DNA of 64,000 nucleotides, from assembly GCF_003573695.1 (NCBI RefSeq), contig NC_039368.1, positions 84,768,374-84,832,373 on the forward strand, in the 5' to 3' direction. The first letter of the stretch is position 1. Each line of letters starts with the position of its first letter. This DNA is from Papaver somniferum (lineage: Eukaryota > Streptophyta > Magnoliopsida > Ranunculales > Papaveraceae). The notes below the pieces were generated by a model. The model did not search any database, was not told where the DNA came from, and worked only from the letters and a program-made list of their open reading frames with translations. The position numbers and the translations under genes are program-made. Shown here piece after piece: positions 30,852 to 42,165 of this stretch.

Positions 30852-33178
30852 TGATGAGTGCTAAAAAGTGCATATTTCTATATATTTTTCTTGGCATTTA
30901 ACCCATCTCTTGTGCATTAATTCTACATTTTATCCCATATTCTGTGTTTTCGTTGTTTTCAAGAATAAATACTTTTCTTAATTAATTTTGCATTTTTAGG
31001 TACTAAATAAATCCTGGTTAACTCACGGAGCGAAAAGAGCAAAGGAACGGCAAAGACTCTCGCTAGGAGGAAGCAAAGAATGATGTTTGCAAGAGCCGGA
31101 TCAACTAGGAGTGGGCTTGAAGAGGAAGAATTGTTCTTAAAGAAGATATGGGCTTGGCATACCCAAGGCCCAAAACCCTTACCCAAATCCATTTCCATTA
31201 TCCATACCCATTTCCATGAGAGCCGTCAGATTGGATCCATCTTGTCATCCAACGGTCGCCTCATCATTGTGCATCAAAATCCGAAGCTCCTGTCAAACAC
31301 CATAGTACCTAACTCCATCTGAAGCCGTCAATTTTGTTGTATCTCATAATCCAACGGTCGCCACATACCTCTCCATCGTAGCCGTTCGATTCAATCTATA
31401 TGGGATCATCCAACGCTCTTTACTCGATGTTCATCAAAGTTCGTTATCCCTGCTTCACACCCTAGTCACCGAACCCTATTACCCAACCAAACGGACCCTT
31501 CTTCTCCATCGGGTTCTTCTTCTCATCTTCCCCAAACTGCAGAGATCTGCTCCACAGTTCTGCAACTCCATCACCTCCACCAGCTACACCTTCTTCTCGA
31601 ACCACACTACCACCACAACCACCCGACAACACCACGACATCTCTCTCTAGCCTAGACTTCTTTCCAAATTCACATCTCTGAACCTTAGGTGTGGGTTTGA
31701 CAAGAAAGCTCGAGCTAGGGTTTCACCAACAGCGAGGAGAAGACAAAATTGAGGGCAGGAAAAGCTTCAGAAGAGCAGAGGGGACATACCCAAAGCATGG
31801 GTCGAGCTCAATTCAGGAAATTGGTGAGAGAATTTGATTTTCCCCAAAAAATTAGGGTTTCGAATTAGGGTTTTGTATTGTTGTAAACTATAAATAGGAA
31901 CTGATGTAGAGAATGCAAAGGTTGTTCTTGGGTCATCCGAGAAACCCCCTAATTGGGTTAATTTAATTCTCAATGTTAATTTGATTTCACTGTTAATTTT
32001 TAGGGTTCTTCATTTGCAATTTTCATTCACTGTTTAGTTGTTTAAATGCTATGTTATTTCACATGATCATGTTTAGTTCCATTGTAATGTTAATTATGTT
32101 CTGAGTTCACTGCTGAGGCTCAGATGAAGCTTTAGTGCACTGTCTGATAGTGGAATGCTAGGTTAGAGCCTTAGTGTAGTGTTTTGATTGAGCAATGGGA
32201 AGAGATTGATGCTCATAGTGCCTGTGATTGATTGTTCTGTCAAAAGACAGTCAATGCTAGGGGTAAACTAGTGAGCAAATTAGTTTTCCTCCCATTCTAG
32301 ATGTATGCATAGGATTTTCAACTCAACCTAGGATCACATTGTTTGGATAGGACACAAGGGTGGATTCAAAGCCTTAGCTTAACCCACATTTTATTTTCAC
32401 AGTCACTTGCAACTTAACTGTTTTTTTTTGCACTTCACAGCTTGCTGTGCACTGAAGTCACTGCACTGTCTCCCCTGCCCTTGGCTTAGGACTTGGTTCC
32501 ATTGTTCTTTGTTTAGTTTCATTGTTCTGTCACCTTCTCATAATACTTTTGTGTTGTTTGCTTTTGCCATTGTAAATATCCATGTTTTACCTTGGCCTAG
32601 TGCTCTGCTGCCTTGTTCTCCCCCAGCTGCACTAGGTTTTTTTTGGCTTTTCTGCCCTTTTCCTTCATTGGCCTAGTGCTCTGCTGCCTTGTTCTCCCCC
32701 AGCTGCTACTACTTGCTGTTGCTGTTGCTGCTGCTGTGCACTGCTTCTGCTTCTGCTGAAGCCACCACTGCTGCTGCTTCAGGTCCAGTTCAATTCTGGG
32801 CTACAAGTTCAGTCATTACAAAAGCCCACTGTGGACTTAATCAAAGCCCAGGTGAAAAGCTAAAGCCCAATTCACAGTCACTGTTAGCCCAAGGCCCAGT
32901 GCAATTCAAAAGACCAAAAGCCCATAAGTTCACAGTCAATCCTAAAGCCCACTGAGCCCAAAACCATTTCATTGTTATAAAAACCCACTAAGCCCAAAGC
33001 ACAATTAGAAGCCCAATAGCAATTTATAGCCCAAATAGCTAGAAACTCCAAACACCCCCAGTCTCTGTGGATCGACCCGTACTTGCACGAGCTACAACTG
33101 ACGACCGTGCACTTGCGGTATTACTGTAGGCCCGCGTTTCATTTCGCTTCAATTTTATACGCTTTCCCGGGCCCACCA
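30852..33178 (+). repeat. Element B, 3' LTR
   Basis: 2327 bp, ending CCCACCA followed by target duplication attgg. It carries a segment of about 186 bp absent from the 5' LTR, in which 'ttggcctagtgctctgctgc' and the following 19 bases occur twice (32592 and 32668) against once in the 5' LTR (26355). Confidence 0.94.
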
Positions 33179-33183
33179 ATTGG

Positions 33184-33426
33184 TTACTTTCTTAAGCACA
33201 CCTTTAAGTTCATAATGGTTTCTGTGAGTTGAATGCGTGACTGCGCCGCGTTGTGATAGCGGTGAGGCCTTGAGTATCAAAGCTCCACTAAGCTTCCCTC
33301 GCCTCAATTCAACTTACTTTGACTCGGATTGATTTCAGAGGGGTTTGCTTAAATTGTAACGAATTCCCCTTCGAGAGATAGAAGAAAGTCTAGAAACAAT
33401 CTAAGTGGAGACATCATGCTTGTTGT
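33184..33426 (+). other. Element C leader, second part
   Basis: Resumes 'ttactttcttaagcacacc' after the element B target duplication. No coding signal. It leads into the element C ORF. Confidence 0.6.
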
Positions 33427-35209
33427 TTGCTAGATTTTATAGGTTTGATTTGGTCGAGTCAGCCTTGTTTGTGGTTGTGTAGAATTCCCTTGCAATTAAG
33501 AATATCGAACTGGTATGATAGAAGCCAATACAATGAGTATCGACCTGAATTTGAATATGGACATCATCAGTTTTATGACCATGGTGGGAATAGTAGTTGG
33601 GAACACCAACCTTTTCAAGGTTATGGTCCATAGTGATCCCAATTACTATCCACACACGAATTGGTCTTACGAGCAAGAAAATCAGGAATATTATAGTACT
33701 AGTCATGCGTTTTTGGAAAATTACTTAAAAACTAGTCCTGCTTATGACATTTCTAAACCTGTTCAATCTCTAGAAGAAACCTACCAACAAATTCGAAGGG
33801 AGTATGAACGTGCAGTTAGTTCAAGAGAAGAGAGTACACAACGGTCTAAGATATTCAATGAGACTTTTGAACGTATAAGTGTTACGCTCAGTGAAATTCA
33901 AGCACGTTTAGAGGCAGAAAATGAACAGTTAGCTAATGCTGCTCGAAATAATCTAAATTTCCAAAATAGTGTTTCCAATTCTACCCTTGATATCAATAGT
34001 GAATATTTGCCCAATCTAGAGGACGAGGTTAGAATAAAAGACACTACTTATTTAGATAAGGTTCAATCATCTTTGTACTATTATGATGATGAGGATAGTA
34101 GTAATGAAGAATCTGAAATATGTAGGCATAGTGATTAGGAATCTATTAATCCAATTGAGCTTTATAATGATTATATTATTTCTAGTTCAAATCCAAATTA
34201 TTTTTATGATTATTCACCTATTCAAAAGGACGAGGATTTGATTAGGGATACCACCGTTTTAGACGATGTAGTTTTTCCTTTAGATTACGAAGACGATAGT
34301 GGTTTAGAGGAACGGGTTCATTTCGAAAATAATGTTTTAGAGTCTAGCGACTTAGAAACAATAGTCTTGGAAGAAGAAGATAGACCCGTAGAGATGAGTA
34401 AAGATGCACTACCTGATAATAACTTAGAAGAATCTCTTGAATATTTTAAGGACTCTGAAGATACGGAAATTCAAGAAATAATTAGAGGTCTATCTAGAGA
34501 CACTGAAAACTCTAAGTTTGGGGGTGATTATGACTTCCCTAGTGCCTTACCTTTAACTCTCAGAAAGTCCCCGCACTTAGGACTTGATATCCGTGCCTCG
34601 ACCATTTTACAAGATTACCTTCATACTCGTTTTCCCGAGCCTAATGATGTCCATGAAGTAGTTCAGTCGTTAGAAACCCATCCTCTGGTTGATGTGGTTT
34701 GCCCAGACTATGATCCCAAGATTGACTTTGTTTTCCCACCAAATAGTTTTCTTCCAACTGTGGGAACGTTTATATTCCAAATGTGTCGAATATTAAGTTG
34801 TGAGACTAAACCTAAATGCTTTAGGAAATTAGAATCGACACATTTGCTTAAGAATGACCACTACTCTCATTTTGGTCAATTATGTAAGTCAAATCTTATT
34901 GACTTAGAGGATCCTCAGTTATTTAGGTTATTATTGTGCGCTTCAAAGATCATATTTGAGTTTTTCCAGACTCTAGGACCTAATGATTCGGATCCCACCT
35001 ATGAAGAAACACAGTTAATAAAAATTTTCTATTTAAACCCTTTCATAGAACCTGAACCTGAACCGCAATTAGCGATAGTTTTCAGGAAACTAGGTAAGGG
35101 CATGCTTTTCTTGTCCATTTTCTTGGTTCACTGCAGTTTCCTATGGTCAGCTCTATTTGGTTTTGAAGACCCACAGTTATTTCGACTGTTACTTTATGGT
35201 TCGAGTTGA
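33427..35209 (+). pseudogene. Element C gag-like/unknown protein, two breaks
   Basis: The first segment (33427-33633) is Tyr/His/Glu-rich and ends at a stop. The frame changes at about 33630 into 33515-34138, which holds a coiled-coil-like stretch (ETYQQIRREYERAVSS, EIQARLEAENEQ). A TAG at 34136-34138 is the only stop before the same frame continues to 35209. The C-terminal part has HLGLDIRAS, then DPQLFRLLLCAS and a second DPQLFRLLLYGSS at the very end, matching the end of the element B protein. No CCHC knuckle was found, unlike element B. It is presumably the same kind of structural protein. Two breaks make this copy defective. Confidence 0.72.
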
Positions 35210-35362
35210 CCAATCCTTTTCTAAGTCTGGCTGAAGACTTTAAACTTAACACTTCTTGGGAGGTAACCCAATCTCATGTAACACGGTAATATCCTTCCTT
35301 AACTCTTTTGCTTCAAATAGTAACCGTTTCTCCTTGTTCATGCTTTTAATTTCATCTTTAGA

Positions 35363-35396
35363 ACATTGAGGACAATGTTAGATTTAAGTTTGGGGG
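35363..35396 (+). promoter_or_regulatory. Internal polypurine-tract-like motif (element C)
   Basis: ACATTGAGGACAATGT then AAGTTTGGGGG, about 155 nt after the ORF stop and 1.1 kb before the 3' LTR. Confidence 0.62.
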
Positions 35397-36510
35397 TATG
35401 GGAGAAACTTTTTAGTTGCAATAAATAAACTCCGGAGCCTAGAAATTTATGCGTATTTAGGATGACACTAACCAATCTAAGTGGATGGAAGCATTTTGGT
35501 TGTAGGAGTTGAGGAACCAATATGAATAGATGGAAACATCTAAAGAGTCTATTCATAAAAGCACAGAGCTCAGGTGTTAGAAATAACATGATAGTTTCAC
35601 CATATTTCGTTGAGTCCTTTTCACTTCTATTTTTATTTTTTTCATTTTAAACTATGTTTCTCTAAATGATTAGGTGGGGCACACGATTCAAGTTGTTACC
35701 ACTGCTAGGGTTAATTAGAGTGATTGAGTTACTATATATATAAAAAAAAAAAAAAAAGTTAAGACCAGACCAGTTAGACCTATAGGAATAAGTGTTAACA
35801 CTTGGATAGCAATATGCGTGTGTTCTCCCTGTTTCTGTCACCTAAGCAAGCGTGGAATGCAGGACCCGCGGGAACTATCGTGTAATCTGCTGACAAGAAG
35901 CATGCGCTTGGATCAAAAAGATCTATTCATGCCGTTAAGTTAAAAAAAAATGGTTATTGTTCTGTGTAGTCAACTGCTGGTTCCCTTGTATTTGCCAGTT
36001 TGTTGATCTAGATTTAAGTTATTGACCACTGGTTCCCTTGTATATGCCAGTTGTGTTGATATTAGTCAGACCGGTATCTCATTCCATTAGGATAGGTTCA
36101 TTTTGGCAGTGGCCTTCAGACAGATATGTGAAACATCGATCATTTGGTTAACATCAAAACCATATACATTTTTCTATTTCCATCTCCTTTTTCTATCCAT
36201 ATGATTAGTTTGACTCCGAATATGATGTCCATAGTGCAACTATCTGAGTAGAGCTCTGTCACTTATATGAATTTTAGTATGCTTGAGTGCAAACTCGTGT
36301 ACAACAATTGGAATTTCGCATCAGGGTTCTTCCTCCTATAGTCAATGATTGTATGCCAACCAAGGAGATTCTTTAGTGCCTTCCAAGGTTTGTTGTAGAT
36401 AGCTAGGGTCTGGAGAAATGGTTTCGTGGGCACACCTCTGGTAAACCCTCCCGATATTAACTCGGTTTTATTTATTTTTTATTAGTTTTGCTCGAGGACT
36501 AGCAAATAAT
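35397..36510 (+). other. Element C 3' untranslated interior
   Basis: Noncoding. Only short patches resemble elements A and B, for example 'ggcacacctctggtaaacc' (36429; compare 4687). 'actggttcccttgta' occurs twice (about 35970 and 36029). Confidence 0.7.
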
Positions 36511-36525
36511 AAGTTTGGGGGTATT
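36511..36525 (+). promoter_or_regulatory. Polypurine tract of element C
   Basis: AAGTTTGGGGGTATT abuts the 3' LTR (TGATAGACGC). It is preceded by 'ctcgaggactagcaa', the element C version of the upstream motif. Confidence 0.85.
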
Positions 36526-38054
36526 TGATAGACGCATTTATATGTCTATTTTGTTCTCAATGTTCTGTATTGTTAGACTCGATTAAGTAATTATTGTGTT
36601 ATTTTGTGTTCTTGTAGGAAATCTTAGAGAAATAAGCCCTTGCGGCGAAATGGGCTCAAAAAGCAGTGTTTTACACCCCGGAGAAATGTACCGTAGGCAC
36701 CCCAGAAATGCACCGGAAGCGTCCCAGAGGAACCCAGAAAAATTACTATTTCCACCCCAATTGATATTCGCACCCCATCACTCTGGATAAGGGGCACCTT
36801 CTTCAACAATTTGAATTTGTGTTTTTAGCGGGAAATGAATTATTCAACTGGCAGAATTTTGATTGTCAAAATGAATGGGTTAGAGTGCGATTCAATCGCT
36901 GAAAATTGGCAGAAAGATGTGATTTGGCATAAGGAACAAAGTTTGGGTGGTGGTTTTGATCAAATTTGGCTGGAATACGTGTTTTGATTCTCGAGTTCAA
37001 AACAGGACAACATGCACTTGAGGATGGTAATCACGCGTCATGGAGAGTTATGGACGTGTTCTGATGATGTGGAATGGCTCGAGCATCCTTTGGGTCGTGA
37101 AGAATCGATTTGGAGCGTGGAGGGAGGAAGTTTACGCAAGAAATTCCAAGTTTGGCAAGAAAATATTCGGAAAATATTGTTATTCACTGCCCGCATAATG
37201 AAGAATTATATTGGAGTTATTGGCGAGATTTGGAGCTGTTGTTGGGTATAAATAGGCTCTTTGGGTCTACTAGAGAGGGTGTCGAGAGTCTGGGGGGCTG
37301 AGGAGAGCCAGAGAAGAAGAAATTCGAGTTTTCCCAAACTCGGTTTCTGCTGCTGCTGCTGCTGATGAACATGAAGAACACGAAGAACGGACCTGCAACA
37401 GCAGTCGTTTTTCTACAGTAGTAACGACTAACACTTGTGGGTCGTAATCAGGCAGTCTTATTTTTCACAGCGTTTGCGACAGAGCTTCAGTAGTCTTATT
37501 TTGTCACTGAGGGTCGTAGTTCTCTAGTTTTATTGTATTTCTCATATTCTCATCATTTGTAAACCATTTTTGATCCATAATAAATTATTTTGAGAGCATT
37601 TTTACTATGATGAGTTCAACCCCAACACTGGGACGACGGAGGAGGCCGAGCTTCATACATGGGTAATTTAATTAATTCTTTTTAAGACTTTTGCATTAAA
37701 AATTAATTGAAATATGATTTGATTAAATTGGGTGTTATTTGATTAGATGGGTCATGCTTAGATTAGGTGATTTGATGTTCCATGCTTAACATTTACAATC
37801 AATGTTTTGAGAATCTACTTTGGCAAAAATAAGAGTCCATATAACTTATGTTTTTAGCGATTATTGTCGAGAATAATTCATTGAGCCCTATTTTATGAAG
37901 ATTGGCCGAATTATTAGTCTCAGTACCTCTCTACCAATTTGTCAATATTTTTGTATATAATTTTTATAAATCTAAAAATCATTCACCTTCACAAGTCTTA
38001 GAGTTCGAACCATCCTTACCACTACTACTACAACCCCCATTAAATCATTAATCA
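36526..38054 (+). repeat. Element C, 3' LTR
   Basis: 1529 bp, ending ATTAATCA followed by target duplication catta (38055-38059). TATA box at 37247-37255. Confidence 0.93.
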
Positions 38055-38379
38055 CATTATATTTTCTATATAATTGAAATATCATAGGTTGTGGTTAGTT
38101 TAATCAATTAGATAATCCAGTTGGTTGTTGATATAAATTGATTGGCACTTGACATTGGTCTTTGGTACCATTCAAGTTGTTTCTCATAATAATCAGGCTC
38201 GCAGATTTCTATCTGTTTAATTGGCTGATTTCATTGAGAAAAAGAGATATAACTCTTGGATGTATTTAACATGATTAAGTCTGGATGTCTAATTGATTCT
38301 CTTGGAAATATATTGGAGTTCGTCCATACAGATTTCCTAAACGAATATTGGGTGTGGTTGTTAGACCCCTGCTTTTTTA
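38055..38379 (+). mobile_element. Copia-type solo LTR, right part
   Basis: Continues 20404-22467 after element C. It matches 52129-52460 reversed ('tataattgaaatatca', 'attgggtgtggttg') and ends at 38379 before the second gaaac (38380-38384). No internal sequence lies between this and the left part apart from element C, so it is a solo LTR. Confidence 0.88.
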
Positions 38380-39349
38380 GAAACAACTTTTAGAGCAATT
38401 TGAACGTGCATCAAGGGATAAGGTGGAGAAAGAGAGTAGTGCTAATGCGAAACGTGTTCCAAACTGATTCCTACTGCTACATTTTTTGAAATGGAAAAAC
38501 ATATGCAAAGACTGTATACTTTGTCGAGGTTTAAAGAGTTTCAAAATGAATTGACTTAGAAAATTTTATTGTAAACTTATCAAACAAGAAGAGGATCCTC
38601 TTGGAACATTTAAGTATGTTACTCGTGCAACTGTGTGGATTGAGGAGATTGATGTGCAAAGAATTCAAAAAAAGATGAACCTGGATCTGACTTTTTATTC
38701 AAAGGAATCCGAAGTTTCCTGTAGTTGTCGTATGTTTGAGTTTGAATGGATACTATATAGACATGCTCTTAATGTATTAATCATGCATTGAGTTAAGTTG
38801 ATACCTGATAAATAAATACAAGCAAGATGGAGGAATGATGTGAAAAGGTCTCACACAAGTATGAAAGATAACACTGGGTTTTGGAGAAACACCATTGAGC
38901 GTGATCGTTAAAATGGTTTAAGTATTCTTTTCAGCGAGGTTGCAGATATGGCAGTAAAATCATAACTTACTTTCAAAGATATGAAGAAATTGTTAGTCTT
39001 ACAGTTGGAGTTACTAAAAAAAACAATTCTTGAGATTGAAGCAAAGAGTTCTGAAGTACAAGAAAAAGATTCGCCATGAGAAGGAGTTATGGATACCGTA
39101 ACCATGGATTTTGTAATTGATAATACAACAGTCATGGATGTACTTGATCCTAACGATAAAACTCGGTTAGGTAGACCGCGAATAAATACATATAAAACTA
39201 TGTGGAAACATAACAAGAAAAACCCAACCGCTAGCAATAATGGAAATGCATGTTGTAAAGAAGATGTACTTATGGTTGTTGATGTGCATATACCAAAAAG
39301 TAAAAAACGAGGCAGATCACTGGGCAGTAAAATAAAAATGTGCATGTAA
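38380..39349 (+). pseudogene. FAR1/MULE-like transposase, 3' part (broken)
   Basis: Directly continues the reading lost at 20403: LEQFERASRDKVEKESSANA, LYTLSRFKEFQNEL, then the SWIM zinc-finger region SCSCRMFEFEWILYRHAL (near 38716). In this family the residue before RHAL is normally Cys (ILCRHAL); here it is Tyr, so a zinc ligand is lost. RWRNDVKRSH follows, then a C-terminal frame 39089-39349 with LDPNDKTRLGRPRINTYK. Several stops and frame changes are present. Confidence 0.85.
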
Positions 39350-41549
39350 CTTATTTTCATCCATCTTTACTATTCATTTTTTTTAGTCTCACAATGGACT
39401 GACCAATATAGTTGGGATTATATATAGGTTGTGTCGTAACAGAAATCAATAACACCACCTTCACATTTATATCAAACTAGTGGAGTATTTCTCCAAGTTC
39501 CTAGGTGTCAATACAATGGAGTAGTAGGACAAACTCATATATATTAAGTTAATGTATTAGCACCCCAAGTGCCTATATACCAACCTTGGGGATTCTATCA
39601 GCATCCACCTCCTCATTACATAGGACTGTCGATGGTAAGATATATGATAATATTTTTATAATTTTTTCACGAATTTTCTTCCTGGAGATCTATAATATTA
39701 TTACGACTTATTTCTATAAAGATTTATCACTAATTTGTCATTACGGTTTTCGTAGGATTCTAATGGAGTAAGTTCTTTTCATAAGCAAGAGTCTGCAGTG
39801 ATACCGCCTAAAGCGCCTAGTATGCAGATGTTTACTATTTAAACATATCAAATACATAACTCAATTTGGCAGTGCAACTACCAAACTACAGAATTTTATG
39901 GGGTAGATATAGTAAAGGTATAACTCAACTGCATCTTGTTTGGGACTAGCAGAAGCTTACTGGGAGTAAATGTATAACTAAGTACTCAACTGCATCTCTT
40001 TTTGCACTAAATGTGGATTGAATACTTAAGTTATTCTGATATTTTGGAAATATGCAGCATTTTCTTTTTATAAGTTGTCGCTGTAATTTTCTACATTCAC
40101 TTCTGTTGCATCTTGTTTTGCACTTAATGTGGATTTAATATTTAAAATCTTTTGTATTTTGGAAATATTCCTCTTTTTTTTTTTGTAAGTTGTCGATGTA
40201 ATTTTCTACATTAATATACTTGGAATTCACTTTTGTTTTATAACATTCGGTCAATACTTCAAATTTTTTGATGCACAACAAAATGCGAGTAAATAACTTC
40301 CGAAAAATCTCTTAATTTAAATACAAAAGAACTTACTCAAAGTATACAATCACAATTACACTAAGAAGTGATGCAAAATTTACAATTCAAATTCAGAATT
40401 ACAATAGAAGTATTACATATTAAGGTTACACATATTACTAGAGAATATTTCTAACATCTTTTTGATCAAGTATAAGTTTCTCATATACAACTGCTTGAAC
40501 CACTGATCCATGGAGGCTTTTGTGGGTTCAGATTCCTGTTTTATGCTTTAACTTATCAAATTCCAATTTAACTTTCATTCGACTTTCGAATATTTTGTAA
40601 CTTCAGATTTTTGGTCTTTATTTCTAATGACATCCAAAATATCGACATCTTGACATTCATTAATTTTGCACACATCTACATCCATATATACATATTATCG
40701 TAAACGGGTTCAGAGACACCTAAAATCTCTCATAATTGTTAACAAAATATGAAACTCTTGAACTAAATCAATGGAAACACTCGCCAATGAGAAATACTTA
40801 AGCACTAACAAAAACAAATGAATGATTTAATAATACTTTTGACTTTAGCAACAATAGCCTATCTCTGTGAATGACTACGTTGATCTTATCAAAAATTAAA
40901 TCCATAACAGACGATGACGGCTAGAAATTATTGCTCTTATAAAAAATTAAACCAAAAATCATAGAGTACAGATGTCGACACAAATCAAAACTATGTGATT
41001 AATACATGTGCCCAATAAGTCACAAAATTAACCAGAGTTGTTTAAATTGATGACATAGACGAAATGATTTAAGATTTACTTAAATCTCTTTGTTGATCAA
41101 ATTTAAGAAATCTAGCTCTTCTTCTTTATATTTCCATGATGAATAAATTAACAAACGATTAGATAATATAAAACTAAGAAAAAATTAGTAGAATCACTTG
41201 TTGTAAATCAAATACAAGATATGAATCTAAGAGAATCACTTATTGATTTCGATTATTCTTCAACAACCAAAGAAGAAAATTTCAGCACATCTTACTTATT
41301 TCTCGTATTTTCTCCCTTGGCTCAGATATGGAAATAGAAGAGAGATCTAGTTTTAACTTTATCTTTCCAACAGTCATAGTAAATAAAGAGACAGAAATAT
41401 AGATTTTTATTTTTTTATTTTTTTGTTTTAGAAGTTGATACGACTTTTTTACTTTCAGGTAAAAACATCAGAAAAAGTTGTATTCAATAATTTTTAAAAG
41501 TCTTCATGCAATAATTTTATTATTATAATATTAAATTAAAGTTTGACTG
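39350..41549. other. MULE-1 right interior, noncoding
   Basis: AT-rich and mostly without genes. From about 39630 it matches 59403-61267 in the same orientation. It includes paired 'gcatcttgttttgcacttaa' words (40104). It holds one small minus-strand frame, listed separately. Confidence 0.6.
40575..40685 (-). CDS. Small opposite-strand ORF of the MULE, unknown
   Basis: 36 codons from ATG 40685: MDVDVCKINECQDVDILDV, then a Lys-rich end. A frame of exactly the same length and mostly the same sequence lies in MULE-2 (60345-60455). After the stop, another frame continues a Lys-rich stretch (KLNWN/KLEFDK) in both. MULEs can carry a second gene convergent to the transposase; this could be a remnant of one. 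I do not recognise the family. Confidence 0.35.
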   Translation of the reverse strand: MDVDVCKINECQDVDILDVIRNKDQKSEVTKYSKVE

Positions 41550-41968
41550 AGCACCCTCTCTCTCCCTCGTTTTCATTATTTTATGATGACACGTCAGCTG
41601 AGTGATGAGTGGAGTGTTAAATGGTGAGGGGTATAATATTTCTTTTTTAAAAGGGGTGTGTTTTGCATGGATAACTGAGACAGCTGATGAAGATTTTATT
41701 TTTATTTTTTAGAAGTACACCTTAGGTGTGGTGACATTAAAAACATTTCATCATAATTATATACCTCCAAAATTCCACCATAAGAATGAACGACATCCAT
41801 GACTACTCGGACTAAGTGCAATGGTATCAGTCACACAGCTTACTGAGTTAAACCTATCAGACCGAGTCATATGTCCCAGTGAGTCGGCAAAATGAGTCAG
41901 TTTTAAAAACTTGAAACAATTCAATACTCTCTATCTGAGCATAGCCCCTGAGCATATCATCCAATTTG
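41550..41968 (-). repeat. MULE-1 right terminal inverted repeat
   Basis: 419 bp, reverse complement of 18063-18616 minus the extra segment. Ends 'catatcatccaatttg'. The family F sequence begins a few bases further on (41975). Confidence 0.85.
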
Positions 41969-41974
41969 AACTCA

Positions 41975-42165
41975 AACCTCCCTCTAGCAATCAATCTGCT
42001 CTGTCTTTTTTTCTCAAATTCTTTTCTCTTTTCTTTTTTTCTTTTTTTATGAAAAAAATATCTAATTGAAAATTACATCAAACATGGTGTAAAGGAAAAC
42101 CCTGAAAAAATTGATGATGATGATGATGATTTTTTGGTGGTCGAAGAAGAGAAAGTGAGTAAAAA
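41975..42165 (+). pseudogene. Family F copy 2, coding body deleted
   Basis: Matches copy 3 (62921-63080): 'acctccctctagcaatc', the leader, 'attacatcaaacatggtg', then codons for KENPEKIDDDDDDFLVVEEEKV. At 42155 the sequence jumps to what lies about 340 nt further on in copy 3 ('gagcagaatcatatca'), so the coiled-coil body is gone. Confidence 0.7.

Larger units (their letters stand above)
24725..33178 (+). mobile_element. Element B: gag-only LTR retrotransposon
   Basis: A complete 8454-bp element: 5' LTR 24725-26865, tRNA-Asp primer-binding site, one long ORF (27693-29462), internal and terminal polypurine tracts, 3' LTR 30852-33178, flanked by attgg (24720-24724, 33179-33183). Its LTR pair is nearly identical, so this is the youngest layer of the nest. 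The interior of 3986 bp has no protease, reverse transcriptase, RNase H or integrase, so it depends on another element's enzymes. Confidence 0.95.
22468..38054 (+). mobile_element. Element C: pol-less LTR retrotransposon, split by element B
   Basis: 5' LTR 22468-24009, tRNA-Asp primer-binding site, leader, ORF 33427-35209, purine tracts and 3' LTR 36526-38054, with target duplication catta at 22463-22467 and 38055-38059. Element B lies in the leader (24725-33178). Without B it is about 7.1 kb. No protease, integrase or reverse transcriptase was seen, so it is non-autonomous (a LARD or TR-GAG type by structure). Confidence 0.92.
18063..41968 (+). mobile_element. MULE-1: Mutator-like transposon with nested insertions
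   Basis: Delimited by long inverted repeats (18063-18616 and 41550-41968) around a FAR1-like transposase pseudogene (19114-20403, 38380-39349). Nested inside are a copia solo LTR, LTR element C and LTR element B, each with its own target duplication. Without these 17.98 kb of insertions the MULE is about 6 kb. No clean 9-bp target duplication was found next to the inverted repeats, so the exact outer ends are uncertain. The right half recurs at 59403-62912. Confidence 0.8.

Noticed and set aside
24031..36525. Hidden reverse transcriptase or integrase in elements B or C
   Set aside because: All frames were scanned by eye for RT (YxDD), integrase and RNase H patterns and none was found; the remaining interior is too short for pol.
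38908..39360. 150-codon minus-strand frame
   Set aside because: Antisense to the C-terminal part of the FAR1-like transposase, which has clear family motifs on the plus strand.
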